Of a stretch of DNA of 64,000 bases, positions 1 to 11,022 are shown one piece after another. The notes under the pieces were generated by a model, which was not told where the DNA came from, ran no database searches, and worked only from the letters and a program-made list of their open reading frames with translations. The stretch is from the NCBI GenBank assembly GCA_964059195.1, contig CAXKWD010000002.1:170072559-170136558 (forward strand), written 5' to 3'. The DNA comes from Ectobius pallidus (lineage: Eukaryota > Arthropoda > Insecta > Blattodea > Ectobiidae). Numbering within the stretch: position 1 is the stretch's first letter; the number at the start of each line of letters is the position of its first letter. Both the position numbers and the translations under genes were made by a program.

Positions 1-1366
1 AATGGTATGTAACCAAAAAAATGTTGATCAAAATTAAATTACCGTATATTTTAAAATCAATTAGACAACTCCTGATAACTTATACCAGTACTAAAGGAAG
101 ACAGGGATCTCTCTCCGTTTTAACTAGGTAATGAAAAATTACATTACTTTTATGACAGTAGTAGTGTACTTTAAGAGGCAAGACATATGTATAATAGGCC
201 TACCTATATTCAGGTGATATTTTTGTAGGAAAGGTTAAGATAACAATATCTCAACTTGTAAAGTATTTAAACAGCATGCTGTATGGGCAAAACAACAACA
301 CTTAGGCAACATATTTGTAGTTTTAGTCTGATTCATGCACTTTCTAGAAAAATTTAATCATTTTGTCGAGTTATATGATGTCAGAGATATAGCTTTCAAG
401 TTATTGAGATTTGATTGCATTAACAAACTAGGTACTTCATGAGATAATTAAACAGTACGGTAGCAATTTTACTTTCAGATTCTATTTCAATCAGTACCGG
501 CAATAGTCTTAGATGCTTTTTGCCTTCTGGACTACTCTGAAAATTGTAACTGCATTGTTTATGTGAAAATAAATAAAGCCCACACTTTCCATCTTATATG
601 CATATTTTCCAAAATACCACTTGATATTTCTGAGGAGAAGTTCAGTAACCCAGCTTAGGTAACACATAGTTAGGTAATACAATTCACCAAAATGCACTAT
701 TTTGTGTATGGACAGTATAAGGCAGCTGAAAACCCATTAAGTTTCACATATGAAGATCATACAACCAAATAGGCCTACATATCTACAGCATCAGCAAAAA
801 TACCAGTATTTTAATTATTCATTATGGGCATAGAACTTTACATTAAGTTCTTGACCTACTAGTAGGCCTACTTGTTAAAATATCATATCAGAGGATAAAT
901 ACTTTTATTTTGAGTTTTCATGTTACAATGTTTCTATTCTGTTAATGTTTTATCCAATGAGTAGTTTAAATTACTACATTTCTGGATACTTGTTCTGTAA
1001 TATATTCATTGTGGAAAAACTGTAACTTACACTGGATTAAATCAGAACTGGCTTATTTAAGAATATTATATTATTTAAATATTATGTAAGTATACTTGAG
1101 AACTTGAGAATTATAGTGCACATTCTTATATTAATATTCTGCAATAAAACTGTTTCATTAAATTACTTAAAACTTTTCCTTGAAATCTACCTTCTTTTGT
1201 AATAAAATTTCATGCATTAATAAATGTTATTAAATCAATTAATCTTTTGAATATTCTTCCTCTGCACTTTAGACTCTAAGATATTGATTGAAACACAGCC
1301 AGCTCTGTTAAATTTATTAATAGACACACAATCATAAGACTGAGAGAAATTAAGAGGATAGTTTAC
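1..1366. other. AT-rich sequence with no recognised gene
   Basis: No coding region or bounded transposon recognised. It contains three of the window's TAGGCCTA octamers (195, 770, 863). It may be intron sequence of the gene whose possible exon lies at 1367-1502 on the minus strand. Confidence 0.4.
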
Positions 1367-1502
1367 CTGGCCCCTCGCCTAGCTGTTCCCCAAAAGCTTC
1401 ATCATCTTCTTCTAGGATGTCTTCTAAATCTATATAACTATAATCTCCAGGCATTAAGGCCCTTTGCTTGTTGTACCCATCTTCTGTAACAAATTGTTTC
1501 AT
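1367..1502 (-). CDS. possible host-gene exon encoding an acidic N-terminus or internal segment
   Basis: Read on the minus strand, an ATG at 1502-1500 opens 45 codons that run without a stop into a good splice donor (CCAG followed by GTAAAC, with GT at 1366-1365). The peptide starts MKQFVTEDGYNKQRALMPGD and continues with a strongly acidic stretch (DLEDILEEDDEAF). Balanced codon use and the donor at the end of the open frame argue for a real exon. The frame extends a little upstream through further ATG codons (for example 1511-1509), so the start is unsure, and I see no clear polypyrimidine tract for an acceptor. I do not recognise the protein. It resembles no transposon protein in the window. 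It could also be a chance open stretch; transcript evidence would settle it. Confidence 0.4.
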
Positions 1503-1663
1503 CTTCAACATAACATCACATAACATCTCATAATATCACAAACTTAAAAAATATATATATTTTAAATATTATACGACAAAACTGAAAACAATCAGTTAAA
1601 TAGAATACCTATGCAAGAATCAACAAGCAGAAATGGATCCTTATTATGAGTAATGCTATAGAG

Positions 1664-2050
1664 CAGTGGTTCCCAAACTATGGGCCGTGACCCACTGGTG
1701 GGTCGTGGGAGCAATTTTGGTGGGTCGCAAAAAGTGCAGGAAAGCTTAAACTTGTTTTCAATATAACTTAAGGAAAGAGTGTTTAATTTAAAGAATCCAA
1801 ACAAAACTTCCATAGTTGAAGGAAACTTTTATTGCTACCATGTACAAAGTTAATGACTAAATCTATTTATATCTATGAAAAACATGTGCTGTATTTTATA
1901 TAACCTATAGGCCTATTGGTTATCGTTATATAGTGGGTCACGAAAAAATGTATTCTATAGCCTATATTGGTTATTGTTATGTAGTAGTGGGTCGTGAAAA
2001 AATTTATAGGTGAAGGTGGGTCCCAGGACAAAAAAGTTAGGGAACCACTG
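1664..2050. mobile_element. hAT-type MITE (387 bp) with 8-bp target duplication
   Basis: Terminal inverted repeats begin CAGTGGTTCCCAAAC at the left, and the right end reads the same on the other strand with one mismatch. The element is flanked by a perfect 8-bp duplication, CTATAGAG, at 1656-1663 and 2051-2058. Eight-bp duplications and CAGTGG-type ends are the hAT signature. There is no transposase. Inside, the motif GTGGGTC recurs five times, and a segment of roughly 55-60 bp is imperfectly duplicated at about 1900-2010, so the interior has grown by local repeats. Confidence 0.9.
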
Positions 2051-2167
2051 CTATAGAGATTAGAGGAAAAGATCTATGGAAAGTATAATACATAACAGAA
2101 GAAAGAATAGAATAAACATGCTGTTCATTCTTGTGTCCAAATTTAGCATTGTGTATTAAAATAGTTA

Positions 2168-2353
2168 AATTGAAATACTTTCTGTAATACACTTTATTTA
2201 CCTTGGTAAACTTCTGGACGGCCGTTTCGCAGGTGGTGTTCCTGTATCATCAGCAGAGTGCCAACTCTGAGTTGGGCAGGAACACCACCTGCGAAACGGC
2301 CATCCAGAAGTTTACCATGGCAAATAAAGTGCGTTACAGAAAGTATTTCAATT
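2168..2353. repeat. 186-bp near-perfect palindrome, Penelope-like paired ends
   Basis: Two 77-bp arms (2168-2244 and 2277-2353) are inverted copies with five mismatches by my alignment, separated by a 32-bp loop. Each arm carries GCGAAACGGCC and, towards the outer edge, an AAATAAAG poly(A)-type signal. This is the same layout as the pseudo-LTR ends of the Penelope-like element at 61252-63462: a hammerhead-type core, then AATAAA, then the element end. I infer a miniature derivative of two Penelope termini joined head to head. No target duplication could be identified. The open frame at 2203-2391 across it is a by-product of the palindrome. Confidence 0.6.
2213..2257 (-). ncRNA. minimal type-I hammerhead ribozyme candidate
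   Basis: On the minus strand the order is TCTG (2257-2254), CTGATGA (2253-2247), a stem-loop with CAGG pairing CCTG, GAAAC (2228-2224), GGCC, GTC (2219-2217) and CAGA (2216-2213). This matches the hammerhead plan: stem I (TCTG with CAGA, 4 bp), core CUGANGA, stem II, GAAA, a two-pair stem III (A-U, C-G) with a palindromic GGCC loop, and a canonical GUC cleavage triplet. Hammerheads with very short stem III are described for Penelope-like elements. Stem II sits off the usual register by one or two unpaired bases, so activity is uncertain. Confidence 0.5.
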
Positions 2354-3616
2354 CAAACACGCTGTTATGTTGGTGGAAATCAGTGTTATAAATAGTTTAT
2401 ACTTATACTGTATTTTCCTCTAAAAATATCAGTTTGTTTTATAAATTCAACCATATTTTTTTTAAGGCTGTTCTATCAAGAATATTCTTGAGGAGATTTC
2501 ATTCCAAATATTTGAACTCAATTCCAGATCAGTTTATGTACTGGTACTAAACTATGTACATAATATCTCGTGAATAACCACTAAAAAAATCCAATGTGAT
2601 TCACTCAAAGATATTTCCCTACCCAAAGCATGGGTAATACAACTTTCTCACTTCACATTCTGAAATAGGATAAGAGGTCATATTACAGGGAGTATGTATT
2701 TAGTTGTCTCAGCCTCATGCAAAACTAAAGTGTGTGCCATGCAAGAAAGCCTGCGTTTATGTGAACAATTGTTGGTTAAAACTACTCTTCAGAGAATTTT
2801 ATGAAAAAAATGTTACAAATAAAAGATTTTGCTCTTAATATAGGCTACCAGTAAGCACTGGTGTACAAAATTTAAACAAAATTGTTTGAGCCATTGCTTA
2901 GATAAAGCAAAACATGAAATTTTCTTCACATCAAGTGATAGTAAAAGAGAATGTAGCCTATCACAAAACTTTATGTCACATCCCCAAACAATATCTAAGA
3001 CAGATATAAATTTATATTCTTACACTAAGTTTTTCATTCTTGAGCTGTGGTGTTTACAGTTACATACACAAAGAGATGTTTCAGACAATTGTAGTTTTGG
3101 ATTCATTCAGGGGATTTCAGTTCATAATGCTGAAAACTCCACATCAAATTCCTGGTAAGAACACTCTACTTCTTTTTTTACAGTAGCTATGGTATGAGAG
3201 AAAAAATAAACATATTAACTGATATATAACAATTTGAAACTGCTCTCACTGGCCAAACAGTTCAAATGAAAGGTAATGTAAGTTATAGACTTTCTGAACA
3301 ACAGTATCCATAAAACGTTTTCCCTCAGAAGGAAAACATTGATTCATCGTATAGATTTAAGTTACAGTTCTCTGAAAGAGAAGTTCTCTGTGCAAAATTA
3401 GCATCTGTTAATCTGCGAAGATATTATTCTATATAACTTACTGGTACTCATCTTCTATTATACAAAGATTGATAATAATAGGCGAATTATTAATACACAA
3501 GGAGATTTTCTTGCTGTGAATTAATGGACACAAGTCAAAGCACAAAGAAATTCAAAGGCATTGAAATGTAGGCTACCTAATGAACTGCACTCCCAAGTCT
3601 TCAAATATCAGTAATA

Positions 3617-4664
3617 GGTCAAGATAGGGTGACGCGTCACACTTTTGTGGAAATTCGTCTACCTCAAAACAGGATTGAATATTTTGAAAACTCTTTTTGA
3701 GATTCCAAGCTATGATCTTCCCTCCCTTTATTTCAGCAACGAAAATATTTATAAAATAATAATTAAATATGTAAATACAATTATTAAATTGAAAGACAAA
3801 ATGGGAGAGATGCCGCGTTACAGGGTGCTATGCTGCATGTATGGGAGACATGCCGCATTCATAATAACAGTCTAAATTTACATCAAAGGCACGTATAAAA
3901 CAAAAGAAAACCTATCTACACAATCTTTGGACATGGGTGACTAGCCTTTTTTCATTTTCTGTACCAAATAATCCTTCAGGCCCAAGTGAGGGTTTTCCCA
4001 ATTTCCTGTGTCCATGCGCCTACGAATAGTCCTCTCTGGCATAAGATAGCAACGTTCGGCTTCCCGAATGGAAATTTCCTATGCCTTAATTCGCCAAACA
4101 GCTTCTTGTAGGTCATTGTCACTCCATAGGCCTCGATGTTTAGCTCCTTCCCTTCCCCTATACCGAGTTGACATGTTTATTGTTGAAAAGAGCAGAAAAA
4201 ATAATTTTGGGGGGTAATTATATGCAAGACATTGTGCGGCGTGTCACCCTTGAAAGCTATGCGGCATGTGACCCAAAACTCAGACACAAGACACAAGACA
4301 CACGCCGCACTCATCTGTAGAGCTTATTGTTATTGTTGTTATGCCGAACTATATCACAATATCTTTACAACCTCTAAATAGTCTATTGAAAGTAGTAAAT
4401 GCAGAAAAAATGGAGCAAATACAGATCAGGAAAGAATAAAGTAATGCGTCCAAAAAAGTTTCGCAGTGAAACTAGTGCACTTACCTGATAAATACCGTTA
4501 TAACAATGGCATAAACACCACAAACAATGAAAACACGCGATCCAATTACTCTAGGGAGGGAAATGGAGATGGTATCACGACAACTAGCGGTATCTAGCTC
4601 CAATTGTTCGAGTTAGAGGGGGTGCGGCAACTCTCCCGGTGCGGCGCGTCACCTGGTCTTGCCC
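3617..4664 (-). mobile_element. pogo-like (Tc1/mariner superfamily) internally deleted element
   Basis: Imperfect 20-bp terminal inverted repeats (16 of 20 match; both carry TGACGCG) lie between TA dinucleotides at 3615-3616 and 4665-4666, the expected TA duplication. The interior encodes a psq-type helix-turn-helix on the minus strand (3941-4174) but no DDE catalytic domain. Short subterminal motifs around GCCGC recur near both ends (about 3810-3860 and 4240-4320), as is common for transposase binding sites. At 1048 bp it is a non-autonomous deletion derivative. Confidence 0.7.
3941..4174 (-). pseudogene. psq-type HTH N-terminus of a pogo-family transposase
   Basis: From an ATG at 4174-4172 the frame runs 77 codons to a TAG at 3943-3941, with one internal TAG around codon 33. 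The recognisable part is the psq/CENP-B-like helix-turn-helix: a WSDNDLQEAVWRI helix, then EISIREAERCY and PERTIRRRM, the usual pattern for recognition helices in pogo and Tigger transposases. It would bind the element's terminal repeats. Everything after the DNA-binding head is missing. The in-frame stop falls between the first and second helices, so this copy cannot make the domain without readthrough. It is not apparent as a single open frame because of that stop. Confidence 0.65.
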
Positions 4665-4666
4665 TA

Positions 4667-5904
4667 TGCACAAACTATTCTTGCCTAATTCCTCTACATC
4701 AATTGCAACCTATTGTATAATCATGTCATTTAGCTAACAAATGGACATGATAAACTTAATAAGCCTATTTTTACAGAAATTTTTTCCGACCATATTATTA
4801 GTTTGTTCTTAAGAAATGAGTAACAATGACTTGGACTCGTCCTTAATTTATGCCCAAAAATTACTGTTGTGGCTAACAGAAGGCTCTGTAACATAATAAA
4901 ACTGTTGTTAAAGAATAGTTAAGAGTTCCTTATCTAAAGTTTCATCATGCAGATGTAAATGCCTGAATTATAGTGTGATTTCCTTCTGGGGATTTATCTT
5001 GAAGTTTATAAATTCTGCTCTATATTGGTGTGCTGTTATGCAGACAACTGCTTTCTAATTTTCTTTACAAAGCACAAACAGCACACCACAAACTTTCCAC
5101 AATTAAAAGGAAAAAGTATTGTAGAGCTTTAGAATAAATATATTTGGTCAACAATTAAAAAAAAAAAAAATACATATATATTTCTGAGCTGAACAAGAAG
5201 ATTTTTTGTTTTAGATAACACCTTGGTTATCTTGCTCCTAGTTCAAATTCAGTAGGGTTGAGCTAGGAAGAAAAGGTGATTTAAATAATTGTTATCTGAA
5301 GTAAATTTTCAACTTTTAAAAAATAGTCTAGACAATTCACTAAGGACACACCCATAAAATTATGGGGTTCTTTTTATGTTCCGAAGTCCAAAAATTGGAA
5401 CTTGTTATTACTTATGATGAAGAAATTGTAGGACCTATGTACAGCTTCCTCCTTGAGGTAGTAAAAAAATTTCACGTTTATGTTTCATTATAATTACTGT
5501 TTAAGTAGCATACATGTTAAGAAGTGGACGATGTGCATGGCCCGTAACCAAAGAGGAACTTATGAAAACTCAATTAAAAAACGTTGTTAATTTCGTGAAA
5601 TCCATAAACTTCACAAATATGGACTAACTAAAGCACAAATTTAAAATTACCTTAATAAATAACCTTACATGTTGTATTGGAATTAAGTATTGCAGATGTT
5701 GAGAACATTCTCACTGAACATACTATAATGTAAGTTAAATATTTGAAAATTGTGTATATTGAAGTTAAAGTTAAGGAATGGAACATGCCAATAATAATTT
5801 AATAAAAAAAAAGTTAAGAAGTTTTAGTGTGTCATACTCGAGTTTTGTAAATGTAATTATTTTACTGATTGTGTCTCAACCTGTTGAAAACTTACTTCTA
5901 GGGA
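4667..5904. other. AT-rich sequence, nothing recognised
   Basis: No gene, terminal repeats or structural RNA recognised. A run of A residues lies at about 5157-5170. A segment around 5436-5490 resembles one at about 6555-6600 (both contain TCCTCCTTGA), hinting at an old duplication or decayed repeat family. Confidence 0.4.
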
Positions 5905-6050
5905 AGTAGCACCATATATGCATGCATCGACTCAGAAAGGGACTGAAAATAGTGAGTGAAGAAAATTTTACCTTCATAGTAGTACCATATATGCATGCAT
6001 CAACTCAGAAAGAGACTAAAAATAGTGAGTGGAGAAAAGTTTACCTTCAT
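5905..6050 (+). repeat. tandem duplication, 2 x 73 bp
   Basis: Two adjacent copies at 5905-5977 and 5978-6050 share the core CCATATATGCATGCATC and end in TTACCTTCAT, with few differences. The 73-aa open frame at 5922-6143 runs through both copies and is best seen as a product of the repeat. No function inferred. Confidence 0.85.
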
Positions 6051-7644
6051 ATAGGATCCATTTGCACTCACGTTTTATTTATGGGTTGCATTCTAGTTCT
6101 AGGGTCTCGTATGTTTGGGAGATGGAAACAGATAAATAAATAAATTTTAAAAGACAGAAGAATTTTTGTGAATAGATGGGAAATATGGCAGCTTTGTTCA
6201 GCATGAAAAACCAATTTGGTGGCAGTTGGAGTGACATACTAATATAAACTACCGGTACTTAAAAGAACAGTACATAATCACCCAGATTTTCCACATCCAA
6301 GGAAAGAAACCCATCAAAATCCATGGGCGATTGAATGAGATACATGGTGAATTGGATGAGGAAAGAGTGATCACAAATGCAAGAGGTCAAAGCAGGCTGA
6401 ACAATGTGTCATAAAAAAACAAAGGCTCTTCATCCATGTACAAACAGGTCTGGACCACGATTGTGCAAGTGGATTCAAACAATGATTGTACAAGTGAAAC
6501 AAATGATTATGGAGGATCACAGGTTAACCTAAAAAGAAGTTGTACAATCTGTGTACAACATCCTCCTTGAAGTAGTGGAAAGTTTCACAATTATGTTTGT
6601 TGGATCATTTGCAAAACCTATCTAGAGGAAATCCATGATAGCACATTTTTATCACCATGACACACTCAAATACATATAAATTTCAATGGAATTCACCCCT
6701 TGGATGTGGAGAAATTAGATGCTTAATGTTGATCTTTAAATTTTAGAGTTGCCATGTTAATTATCTAAATTAGTATGTCACCAGATGGGTTTGCACAACG
6801 GATGAAGTGGCCATATTTCTAGTTATTCTCAAAGAGTCTTTTAGATTTGTTACATGTTTTTCTTTTACATTTCTTAAACTAATTTAGGAGACCTTACAAC
6901 CTGAATGCACTTTGCAGTTATTAATAATTATTGCGACATTTTCAGTTACTTATAAAAATGCATGCATTACTTTCAATTTGTTAACCCATTGGAGACTTTT
7001 AATGAGTCTGCCTCGTGAGCAGGTAGGAAACCCAAACAGCTCCACCACAAGCTGGACTTGTGCTGTGTTAGATGTTGCTGTGTCTTTCCTTAGTGGGCAG
7101 CTCAGTTCATGTGCAATATGCCCTCAAAGAGGAATATACGCATTCCTAATGATAAAATAGAATAAGTACTAAATGATGTTCTATGCAGTGAATTATCATG
7201 GAGCGATTATTCCAGTGATGAAATGATAAACAATGATAACGTAATAGTGCGCAGTAGTTCCATTTTATTTATTAGCTTACACATTTAAATTTTTATTATA
7301 TTTTGTTTTTTTCCAGCTTTTGTGAACTATTCTTTGTGTTTGACAACATCACTAAAAGCAGGTTTAGGAACTTCCTTCCCTCTTACAGAGCCTTGACAGT
7401 AACAAAAGATAATGGGCTGTAATATAGCAAAGAGGGTGATGGACAGGCCACAATCCTCTGCTATTCATAAAAGTTCAAAATACAAAAATACACATAGGGG
7501 TGACCAAACCGCATGAAAAATATCAGAGATAGATCGTAGAACACTTGGTGAATATTATTCAAGAAAAAACACGTGAGAGAAACTACCAGCAGCGGGGACA
7601 TTTAAATGGGTTTCCAGTGCAGGAACTCGGCTTCTTTAAACGTG

Positions 7645-7858
7645 AGAATATTATAGGAGAAAAATTCCTCCGACACTGGGACTTGAACCCAGGACCTTTG
7701 GCTATTCGCGCCAATGCTCTACCAACTGAGCTAAGCCGGAGTTCAATTCACAGCGCCGGTTGGAACCTCTCTCCTATGACTGATTGCCCTAATGGTCTAC
7801 CTCACAGACAGACAAGTTATGTCATATGCAGTACTGTGAGGCACACTAATTAGTGATT
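7645..7858 (-). mobile_element. tRNA-related SINE, 214 bp, with 13-bp target duplication
   Basis: A perfect 13-bp direct repeat, TTCTTTAAACGTG, flanks the insertion (7632-7644 and 7859-7871). The element reads on the minus strand and carries a tRNA-like domain in its 3' half (7668-7740). Unlike a usual SINE, about 115 bp lies upstream of the tRNA-like part, and that segment contains a second B-box-like motif, GGTTCCAACC, so the element may be composite. No poly(A) tail: the 3' end is ATAATATTCT. Confidence 0.75.
7668..7740 (-). tRNA. tRNA-like domain of a SINE (anticodon position GAA), not a working tRNA
   Basis: The minus strand folds into a full cloverleaf: acceptor stem with one T-T mismatch, D arm TAGCTCAGTTGGTAGAGC, anticodon stem TTGGC/GCCAA with loop GCGAATA, and T arm CTGGG-TTCAAGT-CCCAG. 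The A and B boxes of the RNA polymerase III promoter are therefore intact. The anticodon position reads GAA (Phe), but position 33, normally U, is C. Together with the flanking target duplication this marks a SINE promoter domain rather than a tRNA gene. Confidence 0.7.
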
Positions 7859-7886
7859 TTCTTTAAACGTGTCTCCAATGGATTAA

Positions 7887-8738
7887 AAAGACTTCCTTAA
7901 AAGACTGAAAGACTACATTTGTTGTACTATGCAAGGCAAGGCTTTTGTTTTACTTTACTTCAGTCTCAGAACAGGAAGTTTAAAGATACTCTCAATTATC
8001 TTAAAACTGTCTTAACAAAATGCACACTTAATTATATCTAACAGAACATTAAACATAAATTTCTTGATAGGGAAAATGATTTACACTATTAGTAAAAACA
8101 TTTAAGCAACAAATGCACTAAGCAAAATTCTAAACATGCTTTGCTGAAAGCTAGAAGCTATTATCTGGATAGATTATTTGGAACCAGGGTTGATGAAACT
8201 TGTTACGAGATAAAATTGGTTGAACTTACTTAGCTGAAATTATGTTTTTTCAAATAAAAATAATACTAATAAAGGCATAGAGAAGTATAATTTGAACATC
8301 TGTATCTGATAAAATAATTCACATAATCTAACCGGTATAACAATGGCCTAGTACTGAATTTACAGTATTTTGCTGACATTATAGCAATCATGCATAATCT
8401 CTAGCAAAATGGGTGAAACCTGCCTGCTGATCTTTCTATGGGAAGGAAATAATTATGCTACATTGCAAATGGATTTTTTTCCCTGTGAAAACAGCCTTTT
8501 GGATTAATTTCAGCCAAAATCCAGTGGGTTCAACACTACTGTATTATATTCTTAAAAATTAACAATAACACTTTACTGATGATTAATAACAGAAATTCAA
8601 TTCAAATAAATAACTTAAATAAAATTGAACAAACTTGTTGTCTTCATGCTATGTATCAGAATAAAAGACATATCAACATAATATTTTGATTTGTAATGAA
8701 AGCAGAAAAGCAAGATCAAGTCTGTGAGAAAAAAAGTT
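7887..8738. other. AT-rich sequence, nothing recognised
   Basis: No gene or repeat boundary seen between the piggyBac-like element and the hAT element that follows. Confidence 0.4.
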
Positions 8739-8746
8739 ATCTTTAT

Positions 8747-9915
8747 CAGTGGCGTACCAAAGTGAGGGCAGGAGGGGCGGTTTGCCCCAGGCCCCATTTT
8801 GAATATAGGCCACAAAATTGTATATACCGGTATTTGTTTTTACCATACCAGTGACGAGTCTTGGTTTGAGTGAATAAATATTTGCCTATTAAACAACATT
8901 ATACATTTTTAACCCGTGAGTGATCGCCTGCGTGAATGCAATGCCAGTGGTCATGTGTGAGTTTTCCCTCACACACAGTAGTACAATTCAGAATATTTCT
9001 CACTTGAAACATCATAAGAAATGTAACGTCACTGGTCACGTGATGAGAGAAATTCTCACACCATAGTGCACATTCGGGCAACAGTGTATATATACAGTGA
9101 AATACAAATAGTGAATATGAATTTTTACAGTAACATGAAAGAAGGCACTTCAAAAGTCAGGTAGGCAGAGGGATAAGCTCATCCCTTCCACCAAATCTTT
9201 GTAAAAAAGATATGAATTTCTGTGTGAGAAGAATGCTCATAAGACAACCACTCGCAAGTTAAACAATGAATTTAATAAAAAACAGGTTAGAAGACCTCGA
9301 GAAGCAAGAGAAGAGAGGGCAATCTCGTTTGTCAGGCTTAGCCCTAATATCAATTATTGAGAACTCTACTGCAAAATGAGTTAATTCTGATGATGCAAAA
9401 ACAAAATTTTCAAAGGCTAAAACTTGCAAGAAAGATTTTCAATTTATGTACTTTATTATTAATCTAGTTTATTATTAGTCTACGTTTTAAATCTCAGCAG
9501 TTCACCATTGGGTTTTCTTTCTATTATACATAAAATAATGTTGTGATATCACAAATATCACAAATATATATATGACCTGCCTTCTCAATACCATGATCGA
9601 AGGAATTTCATACTTATATGGATTTCCTCTGGCCACAAGTCAGTACTTGTACTAGTAGCCTACTCTAAGAAAACTTATGGTAAAATCGTAAAGTTGTCTA
9701 ATGCACAATAAGCATGTGAATCCCAAATGAATGAATGAATGAATGAAAAAATTTCCATTATTAAATAGTTTATACAGCGTTCATGATAATAATATAATGA
9801 ATTAGGTAGCTTACTGTTGTATATTTGTGTAGACTGTGTGAATGGTATGAATAATTGTGAATAGTGAGCAAGCCCCCTAGTGCCCCACGGCCCTTTCACT
9901 GTTGGTACGCCACTG
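8747..9915. mobile_element. hAT-type non-autonomous element (1169 bp)
   Basis: The ends read CAGTGGCGTACCAA on both strands (left from 8747; right from 9915 on the minus strand). A perfect 8-bp duplication ATCTTTAT flanks it at 8739-8746 and 9916-9923. No transposase is recognisable. Both ends are rich in C and G next to the terminal repeat. A short (TGAA)n microsatellite lies at about 9725-9748. The small open frames inside show no family resemblance. It shares the CAGTGGCGT end type with the element at 46571-47889. Confidence 0.85.
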
Positions 9916-10272
9916 ATCTTTATTTAAAAGATTTAGAGAATGGTGTTAGATATTTATGGATACTGCTTAGAAAACATGGGTTAGGTTAATGTTTGAGAGT
10001 TAAGAGTCTTGAAATGTTTACATATGTTGTACCTACACATATAGTAGGCCTAATCACCTAAATTATTTTGCATCTCAACTCCTGATGGTCCAATTTCGAT
10101 TTTAATTTTTTTCCTTACACATCTATTTCTGCACTATTTTCAAAAGATGAATACTTTTTTTTTTAATTTGTAGGAGTTCTTTTGTAATTTGATGAATTGT
10201 GGTGTTCTCTTAAATTTGTTTTCATTCAATAAAGGTTAATTCATTTCAAATACTGAACTTTCTTTGTTTCAG

Positions 10273-10590
10273 AATGGATAGTTTCAAAACTTTTTGAAAA
10301 TGGAGAAAGGCATCTGTGGCTGGCAGATATTGACTCAGCATCTCTTCCTAGTACCATAAATTGCTTATGTCAGAAATCTAGTATTGAAGACTTGATTTGC
10401 TCTGCCACACACACTGCTGAATTTCTTGTTGGTGTTGGCTATAGGACGCTGCAGAACATTTAATGGAATTTCAGAATCTAGGTGCAGTGCTGTATGGTTT
10501 GGATTTACAAAAGTTAAATGAGGGACATGGAATACAAGGAACATTTCGAAAAAATCAAAATGAATAAAGTTTGCCCTTAACTTCAATAAA
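10273..10590 (+). pseudogene. left-arm copy of a 3'-terminal exon (decayed)
   Basis: Acceptor TTTGTTTCAG ends at 10272. The following frame (one base, then codons starting TGG) is similar to the right-arm exon: it shares CLC, EDLIC and ATHTAE. After about 58 codons an altered stretch around 10432-10450 shifts the frame and leads to an early TAA in AACATTTAA. An AATAAA lies at 10585-10590. It is a degenerated sister of the exon at 11023-11270. I do not recognise the protein family. Confidence 0.55.
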
Positions 10591-11022
10591 ACAAAACTTG
10601 ACAGGGCAAAGAAATGCAAACCTTTATTGTTCTTGCCCAATGCATAATCTGAGGACAGTCTACAGTATTATCTATTCAAATGAAAGATGAAATATGTTTT
10701 ATATGCAATAAGTCCAACATTACTGGTAATTTCAGCATGTCTCTTTACTTTAGCATCTTGTAGAGAAGCAACATTATACAAAGATTTTCTAGTAGTGCTC
10801 TTTTTATTGCATATAATGTTGTACAGCCCCCAGAATTTTTTCTTTTTTTTTTTCCATTTGGTTCTTATAGTGTCTGTAGACTGTCCTCAGATGACGCATT
10901 GGGCAAGGACAATGAACATTTGTGCTCCTTGGCCCTGTCAAGTTTTGTTTTATTGAAGTTAAAGACAAACTTTTTGTGCAACTTCACCTTGTTTTGTCAA
11001 ATGGTCCTTGTATTCCATCTCC

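Larger units (their letters stand above)
6985..7882. mobile_element. piggyBac-like non-autonomous element with TTAA duplication
   Basis: The left end is TTAA (6981-6984) followed by CCCATTGGAGAC. The right end, read inward, is TTAA (7886-7883) followed by TCCATTGGAGAC. TTAA target sites and C-rich short terminal repeats are typical of piggyBac. Subterminal sequences on both sides also share GAAACCC and a GCAGG or CCTGC motif. A short acidic stretch near 7175-7220 could be a remnant of a transposase N-terminus, but no catalytic part is seen. A 214-bp SINE (7645-7858) has inserted close to the right end. Confidence 0.65.

Noticed and set aside
7668..7740. Functional tRNA-Phe gene
   Set aside because: The cloverleaf is good, but U33 is C and it lies inside a 214-bp insertion with a 13-bp target duplication, so it is a SINE promoter domain.
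7545..7853. 102-codon frame
   Set aside because: Crosses the antisense strand of the SINE and its target duplication; not a gene.
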